A stretch of DNA of 64,000 bases from CADEED01 sp041395625 (GCA_041395625.1 JAWLAE010000004.1:62001-126000), one strand, 5' to 3'; counted from the first letter of the stretch, positions 31,899 through 44,002 are shown. Notes: a model not told the origin generated them from the sequence alone. Program-made: numbers and translations.

Positions 31899-32821
31899 TC
31901 GCCGCAGAAAGCGACCGCGCCAGATTGTTCGAGCTGCGCATCGCTGCGGCGATCGAGCGCTTGAGCGATCCGGAACGCGCTGAATTGCAGCGCCTCGAAC
32001 CGCTGCATCCCGACATCGATGCTGCGAGTGTCGCTGCGACCGTCGCCGCGCTGTTGGAAGTGTCCGCGCCGCCCGCCGAGTTGCCTGATCACTTGCGCGC
32101 GACTGTCGTCAGCGCGGCGGATCGCTACTTTGGTCATGAGCGGTCACCGGACGATGTCACCGCGTTCGTACCACGTGACGCGACCACCGAACCGAGTCAA
32201 GTTCATCACCTGAGCGTCGCGAAGGGCTGGCGCCGGAACGCAGTGACTGGGTGGCTGGCGGCGGCGGCGCTCGGTGCGGTCGCGCTCGGTCTGTGGTGGA
32301 CTCGAGACGGCTCGACGCCAGAGGCGGTGGTTGCCGTTGCCGAGCAACAGCCGCGGATACCAGCGGACGTCACGCGCCCGTCGTCGGCTGAGCCGGGGCC
32401 AGTCGGCCGCCCAGCCGCCGCTGGTGAGCCGTCGGTAGAAGAGGAGGCGCGCAACCTGCGTGCGCAGCGCTTCAATCTCGTGCGGGCCTGGCGGTCAGGC
32501 AGTGACGCTGCCGGACGGACGGTGACCGGCGACGTCGTGTGGGATGGCAACAACCAGCGTGGCTTTGCCCGCTTCATTGGCTTGCCGCAGAACGATCCGA
32601 CCAAGGAGCAATACCAGATCTGGATCTTCGATGCGTATCGAGATGAACGGTTTCCGGTCGACGGCGGCGTGTTCGACGTCGGCAAGGACGGCACGGTGGT
32701 GGTGCGGATCGATCCCAAGGTGCCGGTCAATACGCCGACGATGTTCGCTGTCACGGTCGAGAAACCTGGCGGCGTCGTTGTGTCCGACCGCTCGCGTCTG
32801 GTCGCAACGGCGCCCATCTAA
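31895..32821 (+). CDS. RskA-type membrane anti-sigma factor
   Basis: 308 aa. A cytoplasmic helical N-terminus (ERLSDPERAELQRLEPLHPDID) is followed by one transmembrane helix (VTGWLAAAALGAVALGLWW) and a periplasmic RskA C-terminal domain (YQIWIFDAYRDERFPVDGGVF ... FAVTVEKPGGVVVSDR). It should hold the upstream ECF factor inactive until its periplasmic domain is cleaved. The HxxxCxxC zinc motif of many anti-sigma factors is absent, so binding does not use a zinc site. It is coupled by 4-nt overlap to the sigma gene. Confidence 0.88.
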   Translation: MIAAESDRARLFELRIAAAIERLSDPERAELQRLEPLHPDIDAASVAATVAALLEVSAPPAELPDHLRATVVSAADRYFGHERSPDDVTAFVPRDATTEPSQVHHLSVAKGWRRNAVTGWLAAAALGAVALGLWWTRDGSTPEAVVAVAEQQPRIPADVTRPSSAEPGPVGRPAAAGEPSVEEEARNLRAQRFNLVRAWRSGSDAAGRTVTGDVVWDGNNQRGFARFIGLPQNDPTKEQYQIWIFDAYRDERFPVDGGVFDVGKDGTVVVRIDPKVPVNTPTMFAVTVEKPGGVVVSDRSRLVATAPI

Positions 32822-33934
32822 GTGGTTAGGTTACTGAGAGGTCTGGGCTATCCGATTGGCGTGCTCGCAGTGCTCGGCGCGTTTGCCGTGCAAGCTGCGT
32901 TGGCTCAGTCACCTGCGCTCACCGATCGGGCTTTCGCAGAGGCAGCCGCGACTGTCATGACATTCGATTATCTGACCGAAAGATGCCGTGCCAACGGTGG
33001 CTTGTCAGCTGCGGCAGCGAAGCGTGTCGTGAGCTGGGAGAGTGACAACCAGGTTGAGCGGATTCGGGCGCGAATCGTCGCATTGTCTGAAGATGCGAAT
33101 GACCAAGCCAAACTGCAGTCGCTGCGCGCGAGCATGCGGGAGAAGTTCGCGCCGATCGATGCTGCGCACAGCTGCGCAGCGGCGTTGGCGACGACGACAC
33201 TGCCGGAGGCGCAGTTCGCGACTAACAATCCGGACATGCTGGCTGCGCTCGCTGGCACGCCGCGCGTCGCGACGCAGCCTTCCGCGGGAGCGCCGGAAGC
33301 AGTGGCCCGACTGGCGGCGCGCATCGACAGCTTCGCTTTCGACTCGCGGATGCGGATGGGCGTGGGCGGCGCACTCTATCCCGTCCCGGTCCCCGTGGTG
33401 CTGTTCCGCGACGGGCAGGCACTTACGGACGTGCAGGGGCTGGGTTTCGCAGGCGGGCTCGACGCCCATCGCCGCGCTCACGCCGCGGCTTGGACGCGCT
33501 GGCGCCGCAGCGGCGGTCGGCTACAGCTGCAGAGTGCTGAGAGCGGTTGGCGGAATCTTGCTTACAACGTCGCGTACTCGACCCTGCCCGCTGGTTTCGT
33601 GCTCGATGGGGTCTATCGATCTTTGTCGGGCAGTGGCACCGCGGCGATCGGCGGCACCGATTCGGTCGCCGCATGGCGCGACTATGCGTTCGCGCCGAAT
33701 GGTCAGGTTGTTCGGGGCGGCGGTGCAGGAGCGTATGCAGCCATCGCAGGTGGATCCACTGCGGTATCGGGCATCGCGGCGAGTCGCCGCGGCCGCTACC
33801 GCATCGAGGGCATCGTGCTGAAGATCCAGTATGAAGATGGTTCGAGGGAGGAGCGGATTATCGTGACCAATCCTCAAGATGGTAGAGCAGCCATTTGGCT
33901 GAACGGGACGGGATACTCGCGTCAGAAGAAATAG
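32822..33934 (+). CDS. Secreted protein of unknown function in the ECF operon
   Basis: 370 aa. It begins with GTG immediately after the anti-sigma stop codon, so it is probably co-translated. A signal peptide (GYPIGVLAVLGAFAVQAALAQ) leads to a helical region with two cysteines (ERCRANGG and AHSCAAAL) and a C-terminal part with beta-strand-like sequence (GFVLDGVYRSLSGSGTAAIGG, GRYRIEGIVLKIQYEDGSREE). I do not recognise a family. Its position suggests a periplasmic or outer-membrane target or sensor partner of the sigma/anti-sigma pair; that is inference. Confidence 0.7.
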   Translation: MVRLLRGLGYPIGVLAVLGAFAVQAALAQSPALTDRAFAEAAATVMTFDYLTERCRANGGLSAAAAKRVVSWESDNQVERIRARIVALSEDANDQAKLQSLRASMREKFAPIDAAHSCAAALATTTLPEAQFATNNPDMLAALAGTPRVATQPSAGAPEAVARLAARIDSFAFDSRMRMGVGGALYPVPVPVVLFRDGQALTDVQGLGFAGGLDAHRRAHAAAWTRWRRSGGRLQLQSAESGWRNLAYNVAYSTLPAGFVLDGVYRSLSGSGTAAIGGTDSVAAWRDYAFAPNGQVVRGGGAGAYAAIAGGSTAVSGIAASRRGRYRIEGIVLKIQYEDGSREERIIVTNPQDGRAAIWLNGTGYSRQKK

Positions 33935-33954
33935 TCGACGTAGCGTACGGGATC

Positions 33955-34695
33955 TCAGCCGTCAGCGTCCCGGCTGCGCCGCGCCAGCGCCGCATCGATG
34001 AACGCCCGCTGTCGTGTGGTGTAAGCGGCCATCACTTGCTGCGCCCGTGCTACCAACTCCGGTGACGCAGTGCGCGGTGAACCGCTGGTCGTCGGTGGTT
34101 GCGGGTCATATTCGATGGTCAGCTGCGCCATCTCCGCCGAGCGCAGCCCCCAGAGTTCGCGGATCACGTGCAGGCCGAAATCGATCCCGGCCGTGACGCC
34201 GCCGCCGGTGATGCGGTTGCGATCGATGACGACGCGCTGCTCGACGGGAATCGCGCCGAAGCGATCGAGGAACTGCATCGAATTCCAATGGGTCGCCGCA
34301 CGATAGCCCTCCAACAAGCCTGCTGCCCCAAGCAGCAGCGATCCGGTGCAGACGGACGTGATGTAGCGGGCAGTGGTGGCTATGCGGCGCAGGAAGCCCA
34401 GTACTTCATCATCCGCGAGCATCTCAAGGTGTCCCGGACCGCCGGGGACGCACAGCAAATCGGTGCGTTCGACCTCGGCGAACGACACCGATGGCACCAA
34501 CCGCATGCCCGGCGGAGTGATCGCCGCGGCGGTCACCGGCTCAGTGTTCTTCCAGGCAAGGTCGACGCTGACGCCTCGCACACGTCCAAATACTTCCGCG
34601 GGCCCCGTCAGGTCGAGCTGTGTGACCCCTGGGTAGAGCAGCATCACGACTTTGAAAGACTCACCGGGTTCGAGTCTAGTAGTTAGTGTTGTCAT
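33955..34695 (-). CDS. DJ-1/PfpI family protein, GlxA/isonitrile-hydratase-like
   Basis: 246 aa. A Rossmann-like DJ-1 domain starts FKVVMLLYPGVTQLDLTGPAEVF and holds the nucleophile-elbow cysteine in SVCTGSLLLGAAGLLEGYRA, followed by THWNS. This is the isonitrile hydratase or ThiJ-like type without the C-terminal AraC DNA-binding domain of GlxA regulators. It could hydrate isonitriles or act as a glyoxalase-like stress enzyme; the sequence does not decide. It is coupled to the upstream acetyltransferase by ATGA overlap and converges on the ECF operon. Confidence 0.8.
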   Translation of the reverse strand: MTTLTTRLEPGESFKVVMLLYPGVTQLDLTGPAEVFGRVRGVSVDLAWKNTEPVTAAAITPPGMRLVPSVSFAEVERTDLLCVPGGPGHLEMLADDEVLGFLRRIATTARYITSVCTGSLLLGAAGLLEGYRAATHWNSMQFLDRFGAIPVEQRVVIDRNRITGGGVTAGIDFGLHVIRELWGLRSAEMAQLTIEYDPQPPTTSGSPRTASPELVARAQQVMAAYTTRQRAFIDAALARRSRDADG

Positions 34696-35156
34696 GCGGC
34701 AGACCCCGGGCGCGGCGGACGGTTTATGTCGAAGGCCTCGTGCGTGATCTGATATGACGCTTCGCCGTGGTTGGTCGGACCCTGGAACGTCCAGCCAGCC
34801 CGACGATAGAACTGTTCTGCTCGTGTGCCCGGCTCCGTGCCGAGCGTAACGGGCGCACGGTCGAGTGTGAATAGCCAGGTCAGCATGGCAGCATGCAGAG
34901 CATGGCCGATTCCGCGGCCCTCGAACTGCGGGTCGACGAACAACGCCCAGATCGAGCGCCTGGGCGCGTCCGCCACGGCGAAGCCCACGATTCGACCGTC
35001 GAGTTCGCAGACCCAGCCGCGACCGCGCGTTGCCAGATAGGGCCGGTAGTCCGCAGGCTGTACCCTGGGTGGATCGCGCAAAGCGTTCTCGCGCACCGCC
35101 ATCCGAATACGATGCATCGCATCGATATCAGCCTCGGTCGCCGTACGAATGAGCAT
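34692..35156 (-). CDS. GNAT-family N-acetyltransferase
   Basis: About 154 aa. The GNAT fold shows MLIRTATEADIDAMHRIR at strand 1, IWALFVDPQFEGRGIGHALHAAML for the acetyl-CoA pyrophosphate loop (Q/RxxGxG/A) and EQFYRRAGWTFQG at the end. I chose the ATG at 35156 because GGAG lies five bases upstream; an ATG at 35192 would add 12 residues. The acceptor is unknown. It forms a two-gene unit with the DJ-1/PfpI protein. Confidence 0.82.
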   Translation of the reverse strand: MLIRTATEADIDAMHRIRMAVRENALRDPPRVQPADYRPYLATRGRGWVCELDGRIVGFAVADAPRRSIWALFVDPQFEGRGIGHALHAAMLTWLFTLDRAPVTLGTEPGTRAEQFYRRAGWTFQGPTNHGEASYQITHEAFDINRPPRPGSAA

Positions 35157-35243
35157 GCAATCTCCGTCGAGTGTCGCGCCGTCATTTTGCATGAATTGCG
35201 CTAGAGTCTCGGCTCTTCGCTTACCGGGTCAGCGGGTAATGTT

Positions 35244-35603
35244 ATGGACCAGACCATGAACGTGACTGCAGCGAGCCAGCGTACCCGTATCGATGTCGAC
35301 CAGTTTCACAAGATGGGCGAGGCGGGGATCCTTGCTCCCGGTGCCCGGATCGAGCTCATCGAAGGTGAGCTGTTAGACATGCCACCTATTGGCACTCGGC
35401 ACGCGTACGGCGTCAACACACTCAACCGGCTGCTCTATGAAGCGCGCGTCCAAGACCGTGGCGTGATTTCGGGCCAGAATTCGGTCATCATTTCCCGCCT
35501 CACCGAGCCGCAGCCGGATGTACTCGTGCTGGCGCCGCGGGTGGACGGCCATCGCGACGCGGTGCCGCGTTCCGACGAAGTGCTGCACCGCAGCATCCGT
35601 TGA
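35244..35603 (+). pseudogene. Truncated Uma2-family (DUF820) nuclease-like remnant
   Basis: 119 aa against roughly 180-200 aa for the family. The N-terminal half is recognisable: RIDVDQFHKMGEAGIL, RIELIEGELLDMPPIG, HAYGVNTLNRLL and EPQPDVLVLAP. The C-terminal catalytic part (the IEV...S...D..K segment of the PD-(D/E)XK-like fold) is missing. The frame ends at a TGA that falls inside the TTGACA -35 box of the str promoter. I see no shifted frame that continues the domain, so this is a deletion remnant rather than a frameshift. Confidence 0.65.
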
Positions 35604-35628
35604 CAGCCCCTGCTCACCCCCCTAAACT
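35600..35628 (+). promoter_or_regulatory. str operon promoter
   Basis: Perfect TTGACA (35600-35605), a 17-bp spacer and TAAACT (35623-35628) are followed by the GC-rich discriminator GCGCGCCC. The downstream bases ACTGCGCGCCCTTTC are identical to those at the rplC promoter (44028-44042). About 200 bp of leader separate it from rpsL, with a small CAGTG-gtaa-CACTG hairpin and otherwise nothing recognised. A GC-rich discriminator is typical of ppGpp-sensitive promoters. Confidence 0.82.
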
Positions 35629-35836
35629 GCGCGCCCTTTCCGATCGACAGTGGTAACACTGCTGACCGGTAAACAGCGGTGACTCTTAAATAAGAAACCG
35701 CCGGACCACAGCCAGTCGCGGGGTTGTCGGTCGTCGAACCCGTGTTCTCTCGCAGTCGCCTGCGGGATGTTTTGGCGGGGTCCACGAACGACCGCATGCG
35801 CCCGGCTCTTTTGCAAGCTAACGAGTTGGAGATCGC

Positions 35837-36211
35837 ATGGCCACAACCGGTCAGCTGATTCGGTCACCGCGCCGAGTCCCGTCTGAGAAAACCAAAGTAC
35901 CCGCCTTGGGTGCCAGCCCGCAGAAGCGCGGCGTCTGTACGCGCGTCTATACGACGACGCCGAAGAAGCCGAACTCGGCGTTGCGCAAGGTGGCGCGCGT
36001 GCGCCTGACCAATGGCTTCGAGGTCTCCTCTTATATCGGTGGTGAAGGCCACAATCTGCAGGAGCACTCGGTCGTGCTGATCCGTGGCGGTCGCGTCAAG
36101 GACCTGCCGGGCGTGCGATATCACACAGTGCGCGGCACACTCGATTGTGCCGGTGTCGCGGACCGCAAGCAGAGCCGTTCGAAATACGGCGCCAAGCGTC
36201 CGAAGAAATAA
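35837..36211 (+). CDS. rpsL: Ribosomal protein S12
   Basis: 124 aa, standard length. It begins ATTGQLIRSPR and contains TTTPKKPNSALRKVARVRLTNG and GGRVKDLPGVRYH. The two lysines altered in streptomycin-resistant mutants (in TPKKPNS and GRVKDLPG) are present, so the susceptible form is encoded. S12 sits at the decoding centre. It is the first gene of the str operon, with GGAG upstream of the ATG. Confidence 0.99.
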   Translation: MATTGQLIRSPRRVPSEKTKVPALGASPQKRGVCTRVYTTTPKKPNSALRKVARVRLTNGFEVSSYIGGEGHNLQEHSVVLIRGGRVKDLPGVRYHTVRGTLDCAGVADRKQSRSKYGAKRPKK

Positions 36212-36226
36212 ACAGGAGCGCCATCC

Positions 36227-36706
36227 ATGTCTCGCCGTTCACAAGCGCCGGTCCGCCACATCCTGCCGGACCCCAAGTTCAACAATCTGATGCTCGCCAA
36301 GTTCATGAACGTCGTCATGAAGAGCGGCAAGAAGTCGGCTGCCGAGCGCATCATCTATGGTGCGATCGATCGCATCGCCGACAAGAGTGGCAAGCAGGGG
36401 CAGGATGCCATCGAGCTCTTGACCCAGGCGCTCGACAACGTCAAGCCGGTGGTGGAAGTGAAGTCGCGCCGCGTCGGCGGTGCTACCTACCAGGTGCCGG
36501 TGGAAGTGCGTTCCACCCGCCGCCAGACGCTCGCGATGCGCTGGGTGATCGACGCTGCGCGCGCGCGCAGCGAGAAGTCGATGGCTTTTCGTCTGGCGCA
36601 CGAGCTGATGGATGCGGCGGAGAACCGCGGTTCGGCGGTGCGCAAGCGTGAGGAGACGCATCGTATGGCGGAAGCCAACAAGGCCTTCGCGCATTACCGA
36701 TGGTAA
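36227..36706 (+). CDS. rpsG: Ribosomal protein S7
   Basis: 159 aa, similar to the common 156-aa form. It begins MSRRSQAPVRHILPDPKF and contains GGATYQVPVEVRSTRRQTLAMRW. S7 nucleates assembly of the 30S head and, in E. coli, represses the str operon translationally. It lies 15 bp after rpsL and 19 bp before fusA. Confidence 0.99.
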   Translation: MSRRSQAPVRHILPDPKFNNLMLAKFMNVVMKSGKKSAAERIIYGAIDRIADKSGKQGQDAIELLTQALDNVKPVVEVKSRRVGGATYQVPVEVRSTRRQTLAMRWVIDAARARSEKSMAFRLAHELMDAAENRGSAVRKREETHRMAEANKAFAHYRW

Positions 36707-36725
36707 GTGAGAGCAGGTAGCAGCG

Positions 36726-38813
<2,088 letters not shown>

Positions 38814-38865
38814 TCTCGCTCTTTTTCGTTAGTTATCAGTCAGTCAGTTTCAGAGGGAATGCGCC

Positions 38866-40056
<1,191 letters not shown>

Positions 40057-40106
40057 AGGTAGTTAGGTAAGGTCGTTTGATCTTCTCTTAACGAGTGTTT
40101 CTCTTA

Positions 40107-40137
40107 CAGGCATCGCGCTGCGAAGCAGCGATGCCTG
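40107..40137 (+). terminator. Hairpin between tuf copy 2 and rpsJ
   Basis: CAGGCATCG-cg-CTGC pairs with GCAGCGATGCCTG around a GAA loop with a two-base bulge, followed by ATTTAATT. It shares GGCATCGCGCTGC with the hairpin after tuf copy 1. The rpsJ ATG lies 24 bp beyond, so it may be an attenuator or a processing site rather than a full stop. Confidence 0.5.
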
Positions 40138-40161
40138 ATTTAATTCCCGCGGAGCGATAAC

Positions 40162-40473
40162 ATGTCGAATCAGAACATCAGGATCAGATTGAAGGCGTTT
40201 GACCATCGCCTCATCGATACCTCCGCGCGAGAAATCGTGGAGACTGCCAAGCGCACGGGTGCAACGGTCAAGGGGCCGGTGCCGCTGCCCACGAAGATGG
40301 AGCGTTTCACGGTTCTCGTGTCACCTCACGGTGACAAGGACGCCCGCGACCAGTTCGAGATTCGTACGCACAAGCGACTGATGGAAATCGTCAATCCAAC
40401 GGACAAGACGGTCGACGCATTGATGAAGCTGGAGCTGCCGGCGGGCGTTGACGTGCAGTTGAAGCTCAACTAG
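40162..40473 (+). CDS. rpsJ: Ribosomal protein S10 (NusE)
   Basis: 103 aa, exactly the E. coli length. It begins NQNIRIRLKAFDHRLID and contains GPVPLPTKMERFTVL. It is a 30S head protein and also acts as NusE in antitermination. It is normally the first gene of the S10 operon directly followed by rplC. Here it is the last gene of the str operon, and the next plus-strand gene, rplC, is 3.8 kb away. Its last 8 bp overlap the end of a convergent membrane-protein gene. Confidence 0.99.
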   Translation: MSNQNIRIRLKAFDHRLIDTSAREIVETAKRTGATVKGPVPLPTKMERFTVLVSPHGDKDARDQFEIRTHKRLMEIVNPTDKTVDALMKLELPAGVDVQLKLN

Positions 40474-41905
40474 CGATCTTGCTCCGCGGGGTGTCGCCGC
40501 AAGGCGATTTGCCGGCGGGCAGCTCGCCGCGTTGCAGCAGCGCGCTGTTGATACGTGCAAACGGGTCGGCCGGGTCGAGTCGGGCGGCGCGCGCGAATTC
40601 GGCCAAGGCATCTCGTGTGCGGCACGCAGCCGCGTAAGCCATACCTAGATTGTTCGCAGCCCGCGCGCTGGCGGGACTCTTGGCTGACACGTCCTGCCAG
40701 AATGAGATTTCGTCCGCATATACCGCGTGCCGGGCGAGTGTTAGTTGACCGAACAGTACGACGGCTGCAGCGGCGACAGCCGCGCCGAACAATCGCACTG
40801 GCAGCATCCGCAAACTCGCAATACTCCAGCCCAACAACCATGCTGGTCCTGCCAGTGCCAGATATGCCTGGCGCTCGAATACCACGTCGACCCGCGGCAG
40901 AAGGGAATTCGTGGGTGCGAGCCAGATGAAGAACCACAGAATGCCGAATGCGATGGCCGGTCGACGACGCAGCAGCAGACAACCGGTTGCCAGGATCGTC
41001 AGCAGCAGCGTCGCACGCAGTGCGGTCGCGACATCGAGCGACATGACGTGCGGTAACGCCGGATCGGCATTCGGTGGCCGCACCAGCAGCACTTGCCCCA
41101 GAAGATAACTCACGCCATTCGCTTGCGAGAGCAGATTTGCCAGCGCCGGCCGGCCCTCGCTGGCGAGCGCGATCAGTCGCGGGTAGGGGGTCAGGGTAGC
41201 GGCGATCAACAACAGCAGCAGCGTGACCAACAGAAAGGGCGCAACTGCGACGCCCAGGCCAGGCCGCTCTTGCGCCGCGATTCGCGGCGGCGTGCTTGTT
41301 AGCCACAAGAGTCCAACGATCAGCGGCAATGCGAGTGCATTCTCCTTCGAACCAAGTGCCAGCGCGAAGCACAGCAATGCGGCCCACGGCACTCGCCACC
41401 AACGATCGTCAGGCTCGCGCTCGATACGGCGTGCGTGTCGGTGCCAGAGCACGAGGGCCAGCAGTGAGAAGAACGCGCTGAGCACGCTCGAACGTCCGGC
41501 GATGTAGGTGACTGCGTCGCTCTGCACGGGGTGCAAGGCAAACAAGGCCGCTGCGATGGCGGCAGCGAGTCGACCGCGCCACCTGGCGCTCAGCCCGACA
41601 TGGGCTGTCGAAAATCCGAGTAGACATAGATAGACCAACGCCGTATTGCAGGCGTGGAAGGCAATGTTGACCGCCCGAAAGCCAGCCGCATTCGAACCCA
41701 ACTGATTGTTGAGCGCGTACGTCAGCTTCAGGATGGGGCGAATGCCAGGCATCGACTGCCACCACGCGGCTAACGACTGGACCCGCGGTTCGTCGACGAC
41801 GACATTCCAGTCGTCAAACTGAAAGCTGCCATGTAGGCCAGGTGCCCACACCAGCGCTGCGACCAAGGCCAGCGCGATCGCGATGCCGGGATCGGTGCGG
41901 TTCAA
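40466..41905 (-). CDS. GT-C-like membrane glycosyltransferase with C-terminal TPR
   Basis: About 479 aa with roughly ten hydrophobic segments. The first loop has SFQFDDWNVV, and HPVQSDAVTYIAGRSSVLSAFFSLLALVLW follows, the pattern of TMTC/PMT-type O-mannosyltransferases that use polyprenyl-linked sugars. The soluble C-terminus has a TPR-like stretch (SARAANNLGMAYAAACRTRDALAEFARAARLDPADP). The start is a TTG at 41905 overlapping the upstream stop (TTGA); longer in-frame extensions run into the neighbouring gene. It may glycosylate exported proteins, but donor and acceptor are unknown. It is the last gene of a minus-strand trio inserted in the S10 operon. Confidence 0.75.
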   Translation of the reverse strand: MNRTDPGIAIALALVAALVWAPGLHGSFQFDDWNVVVDEPRVQSLAAWWQSMPGIRPILKLTYALNNQLGSNAAGFRAVNIAFHACNTALVYLCLLGFSTAHVGLSARWRGRLAAAIAAALFALHPVQSDAVTYIAGRSSVLSAFFSLLALVLWHRHARRIEREPDDRWWRVPWAALLCFALALGSKENALALPLIVGLLWLTSTPPRIAAQERPGLGVAVAPFLLVTLLLLLIAATLTPYPRLIALASEGRPALANLLSQANGVSYLLGQVLLVRPPNADPALPHVMSLDVATALRATLLLTILATGCLLLRRRPAIAFGILWFFIWLAPTNSLLPRVDVVFERQAYLALAGPAWLLGWSIASLRMLPVRLFGAAVAAAAVVLFGQLTLARHAVYADEISFWQDVSAKSPASARAANNLGMAYAAACRTRDALAEFARAARLDPADPFARINSALLQRGELPAGKSPCGDTPRSKIAS

Positions 41906-42735
41906 TGCACGGGCTCGCGGGCGAGCATCGGTGTGGCGGCATACTCGAATGCATCGTGCAACATGCCGGTCGCCAGCCACCATCGATTGGGCGCGTCGAG
42001 CAGGACGATCCAGACTGTATGATCGCCCCGGCGCGCGACCGCGAGCAGGCACTTCCCAGCCTTGTTAGTGAAGCCACTCTTGAGGCCGAGCAGACCGGGT
42101 TCTCTGCCGAGCAGCAGATTGCTAGCCGTCAGTTCGATGCGCCGGCCCGCAATCGTGCTGATGACCGCATTGGGCCGCAGCGCTCGGGACGAAATCTCCG
42201 GATTGGCGATTGCCGCTGCCGCAAGTCGCAGAAGATCCCGCGCCGTAGTCTGCTGGCCCGCGGCGTCGAGGCCGCAGGGCTGTACGAAGTGGGACGATGT
42301 CATGCCCAGGGCGCGAGCCCTCTCGTTCATGCGTACTGCGAAATCCTCTCCGCCCCGACTGACATGAGCGACCAGCGCCATGCACGCGTCATTGGCCGAA
42401 CTCACCAGCATCGCGGTGAGCGCATCGCCGAACGTCAAGACCTCGCCCATTCGCAGCCCTGCGCGCGACCCGACGGCTGCGGCAGCCTCGCGGTCGACCG
42501 CCACGAGCGCATCGCCATCGACTCCTGCCTCGAGCAGGACCAGGGCGCTGATCAACTTGGTGAGTGACGCCGGTGCGCGTGGCGTGTCGAAGGCGCGTGC
42601 CCACACGAGACGACCGTCGATCACCACCGCATAAGCTGACGCCGCCTGCGGATAGCGATCAACTGCTGCCGCGCCGCTCGGTGTGCTTACGCCTAACACG
42701 ATGGCCGCCATGACTGACCAAATCAGCGGTCGCAT
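41902..42735 (-). CDS. D-alanyl-D-alanine carboxypeptidase (low-mass penicillin-binding protein)
   Basis: 277 aa. A signal peptide (PLIWSVMAAIVLGVSTPSGAAA) precedes the S11 peptidase domain with Ser57 in SLTK, the second motif SAN (SSANDACM) and the third motif KSG (LKSGFTNKAG). It trims pentapeptides in periplasmic peptidoglycan. It is short and lacks the C-terminal beta-domain and amphipathic anchor of DacA/DacC, so it may be soluble, like PbpG. I chose the ATG at 42735 for the signal peptide; a TTG at 42774 overlapping the upstream stop is an alternative. It is coupled to the GT-C gene. Confidence 0.85.
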   Translation of the reverse strand: MRPLIWSVMAAIVLGVSTPSGAAAVDRYPQAASAYAVVIDGRLVWARAFDTPRAPASLTKLISALVLLEAGVDGDALVAVDREAAAAVGSRAGLRMGEVLTFGDALTAMLVSSANDACMALVAHVSRGGEDFAVRMNERARALGMTSSHFVQPCGLDAAGQQTTARDLLRLAAAAIANPEISSRALRPNAVISTIAGRRIELTASNLLLGREPGLLGLKSGFTNKAGKCLLAVARRGDHTVWIVLLDAPNRWWLATGMLHDAFEYAATPMLAREPVH

Positions 42736-42770
42736 GACCAGCGCGCCGCTTACGCCAATCGGGACGCGGC

Positions 42771-43862
42771 TCAACTGCCGCCGAAGATGCCTCGCAACGC
42801 CTTCTTTGCCTTGTTAGTCACGTCCTTGGCCTTGTCGCCGGCCGTGGCGGGTGGTTTGTCCTGCGGCGTCGCGGCAGCAGTCGCAGTGCTATTGTCGCTG
42901 TCGGTCGAACTGGCGTCTGCGGGGGCCGAGTTGTCACCCGCGGCGGCCGTTGCAGCCCAGCCGCACAGCGATCGATAGGTCGGCGCGATATCCCTGGAGT
43001 ACCGCCGGCCAGCGCACTCCCTCTTGACGATGGCGTCGACCACCTGCGGCGCTTCGCGATGCAGAAAACCCCAGGCGCCGACTTGCTCGGCTTCGGCTAT
43101 CAACTTGGTACGCACCGCGTCGACGGTCCCGAGCGAGCACTTGTCGAGATAGCGTTGATAGCTGAAACCCGCTGTTTCCTTGTAGTAGGTCTTTTCCGCG
43201 TCTCGCATGGACGTAAATCCTGCGCGCGTCGCGAGCGCCGAGCAAACCGTGGTTCGTTCGCGCGTATCTTTACAGATAGCTGGCGAGCCCTCGGCCGGGA
43301 AATATGACTGCACGACGCCCGCCACCGCTCCCGGGGATTTTTCCAGCTCCGCGACGCTGGCACGACACTGTTCAGCTTGCATCTTGTTGGCGTCGCCCTG
43401 CGCTTTGGCCAGGATGGCGTTCATCCGACGTTCCTCGGCGGCGGCATCGCAGGCACCGGGCAATTTGGCGCTGGCGATGCGCATCGTCATCTCGTCGCCA
43501 TCGGCGCTCCGCATCTTCATGGTGCCGCGATACTTGTCTGGGCCGTCGGCGAGTTGCTCTATCGTGCCTTCGAAAGCATCCTTGCCGCTGCAACGCACCT
43601 TGGCGGCGAAGCGATTGCTGCCGCGCGTAACGTCGTAAACTTCGCAGTTATCCTGGGTAGGGGCCGACAGCGCTTCGGCCGCCTTCCCGGTCGGCACGCA
43701 AGTCTCCCGGGTCTGGGCGGGCAGGGTCATGCCCTCCATTTCCATACTGGTGGTGGTGCGCCATTTTTCACCTGGTACGGGCGCCTGGGCGACCACGGCT
43801 GCGCTGGCAAGCGTGGCGAGCGGCAGCAGGATGATGGCACGGAGGCGGTGAGACGTTGGCAT
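42771..43862 (-). CDS. Secreted DUF3617-type protein of unknown function
   Basis: 363 aa. A signal peptide (AIILLPLATLASAAVVAQA) leads into a DUF3617-like domain: PGEKWRTTTSMEMEGMTLPAQTRETCVP, then CEVYDVTRGSNRFAAKVRCSG and YRGTMKMRS. The central part has several cysteines. The C-terminus is a low-complexity Ala/Thr/Ser/Asp and then Lys-rich tail (KAKDVTNKAKKALRGIF). It is probably periplasmic; no activity can be assigned. It is the first gene of the minus-strand trio, and its upstream region is shared back-to-back with the rplC promoter. Confidence 0.75.
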   Translation of the reverse strand: MPTSHRLRAIILLPLATLASAAVVAQAPVPGEKWRTTTSMEMEGMTLPAQTRETCVPTGKAAEALSAPTQDNCEVYDVTRGSNRFAAKVRCSGKDAFEGTIEQLADGPDKYRGTMKMRSADGDEMTMRIASAKLPGACDAAAEERRMNAILAKAQGDANKMQAEQCRASVAELEKSPGAVAGVVQSYFPAEGSPAICKDTRERTTVCSALATRAGFTSMRDAEKTYYKETAGFSYQRYLDKCSLGTVDAVRTKLIAEAEQVGAWGFLHREAPQVVDAIVKRECAGRRYSRDIAPTYRSLCGWAATAAAGDNSAPADASSTDSDNSTATAAATPQDKPPATAGDKAKDVTNKAKKALRGIFGGS

Positions 43863-44002
43863 CGAATTGCTCCGAGAATAGGGTTAAGTGAGGACTTAGA
43901 GCGGGCCAAGAGAAGGGTCGAGTCGCGACGGGAGTCTCCGCCTGGGTCAGATGCGCCAGCAATCCCCTGTTGCGGGGAGTGCCGCGGGCGCCGAGAAACC
44001 CC

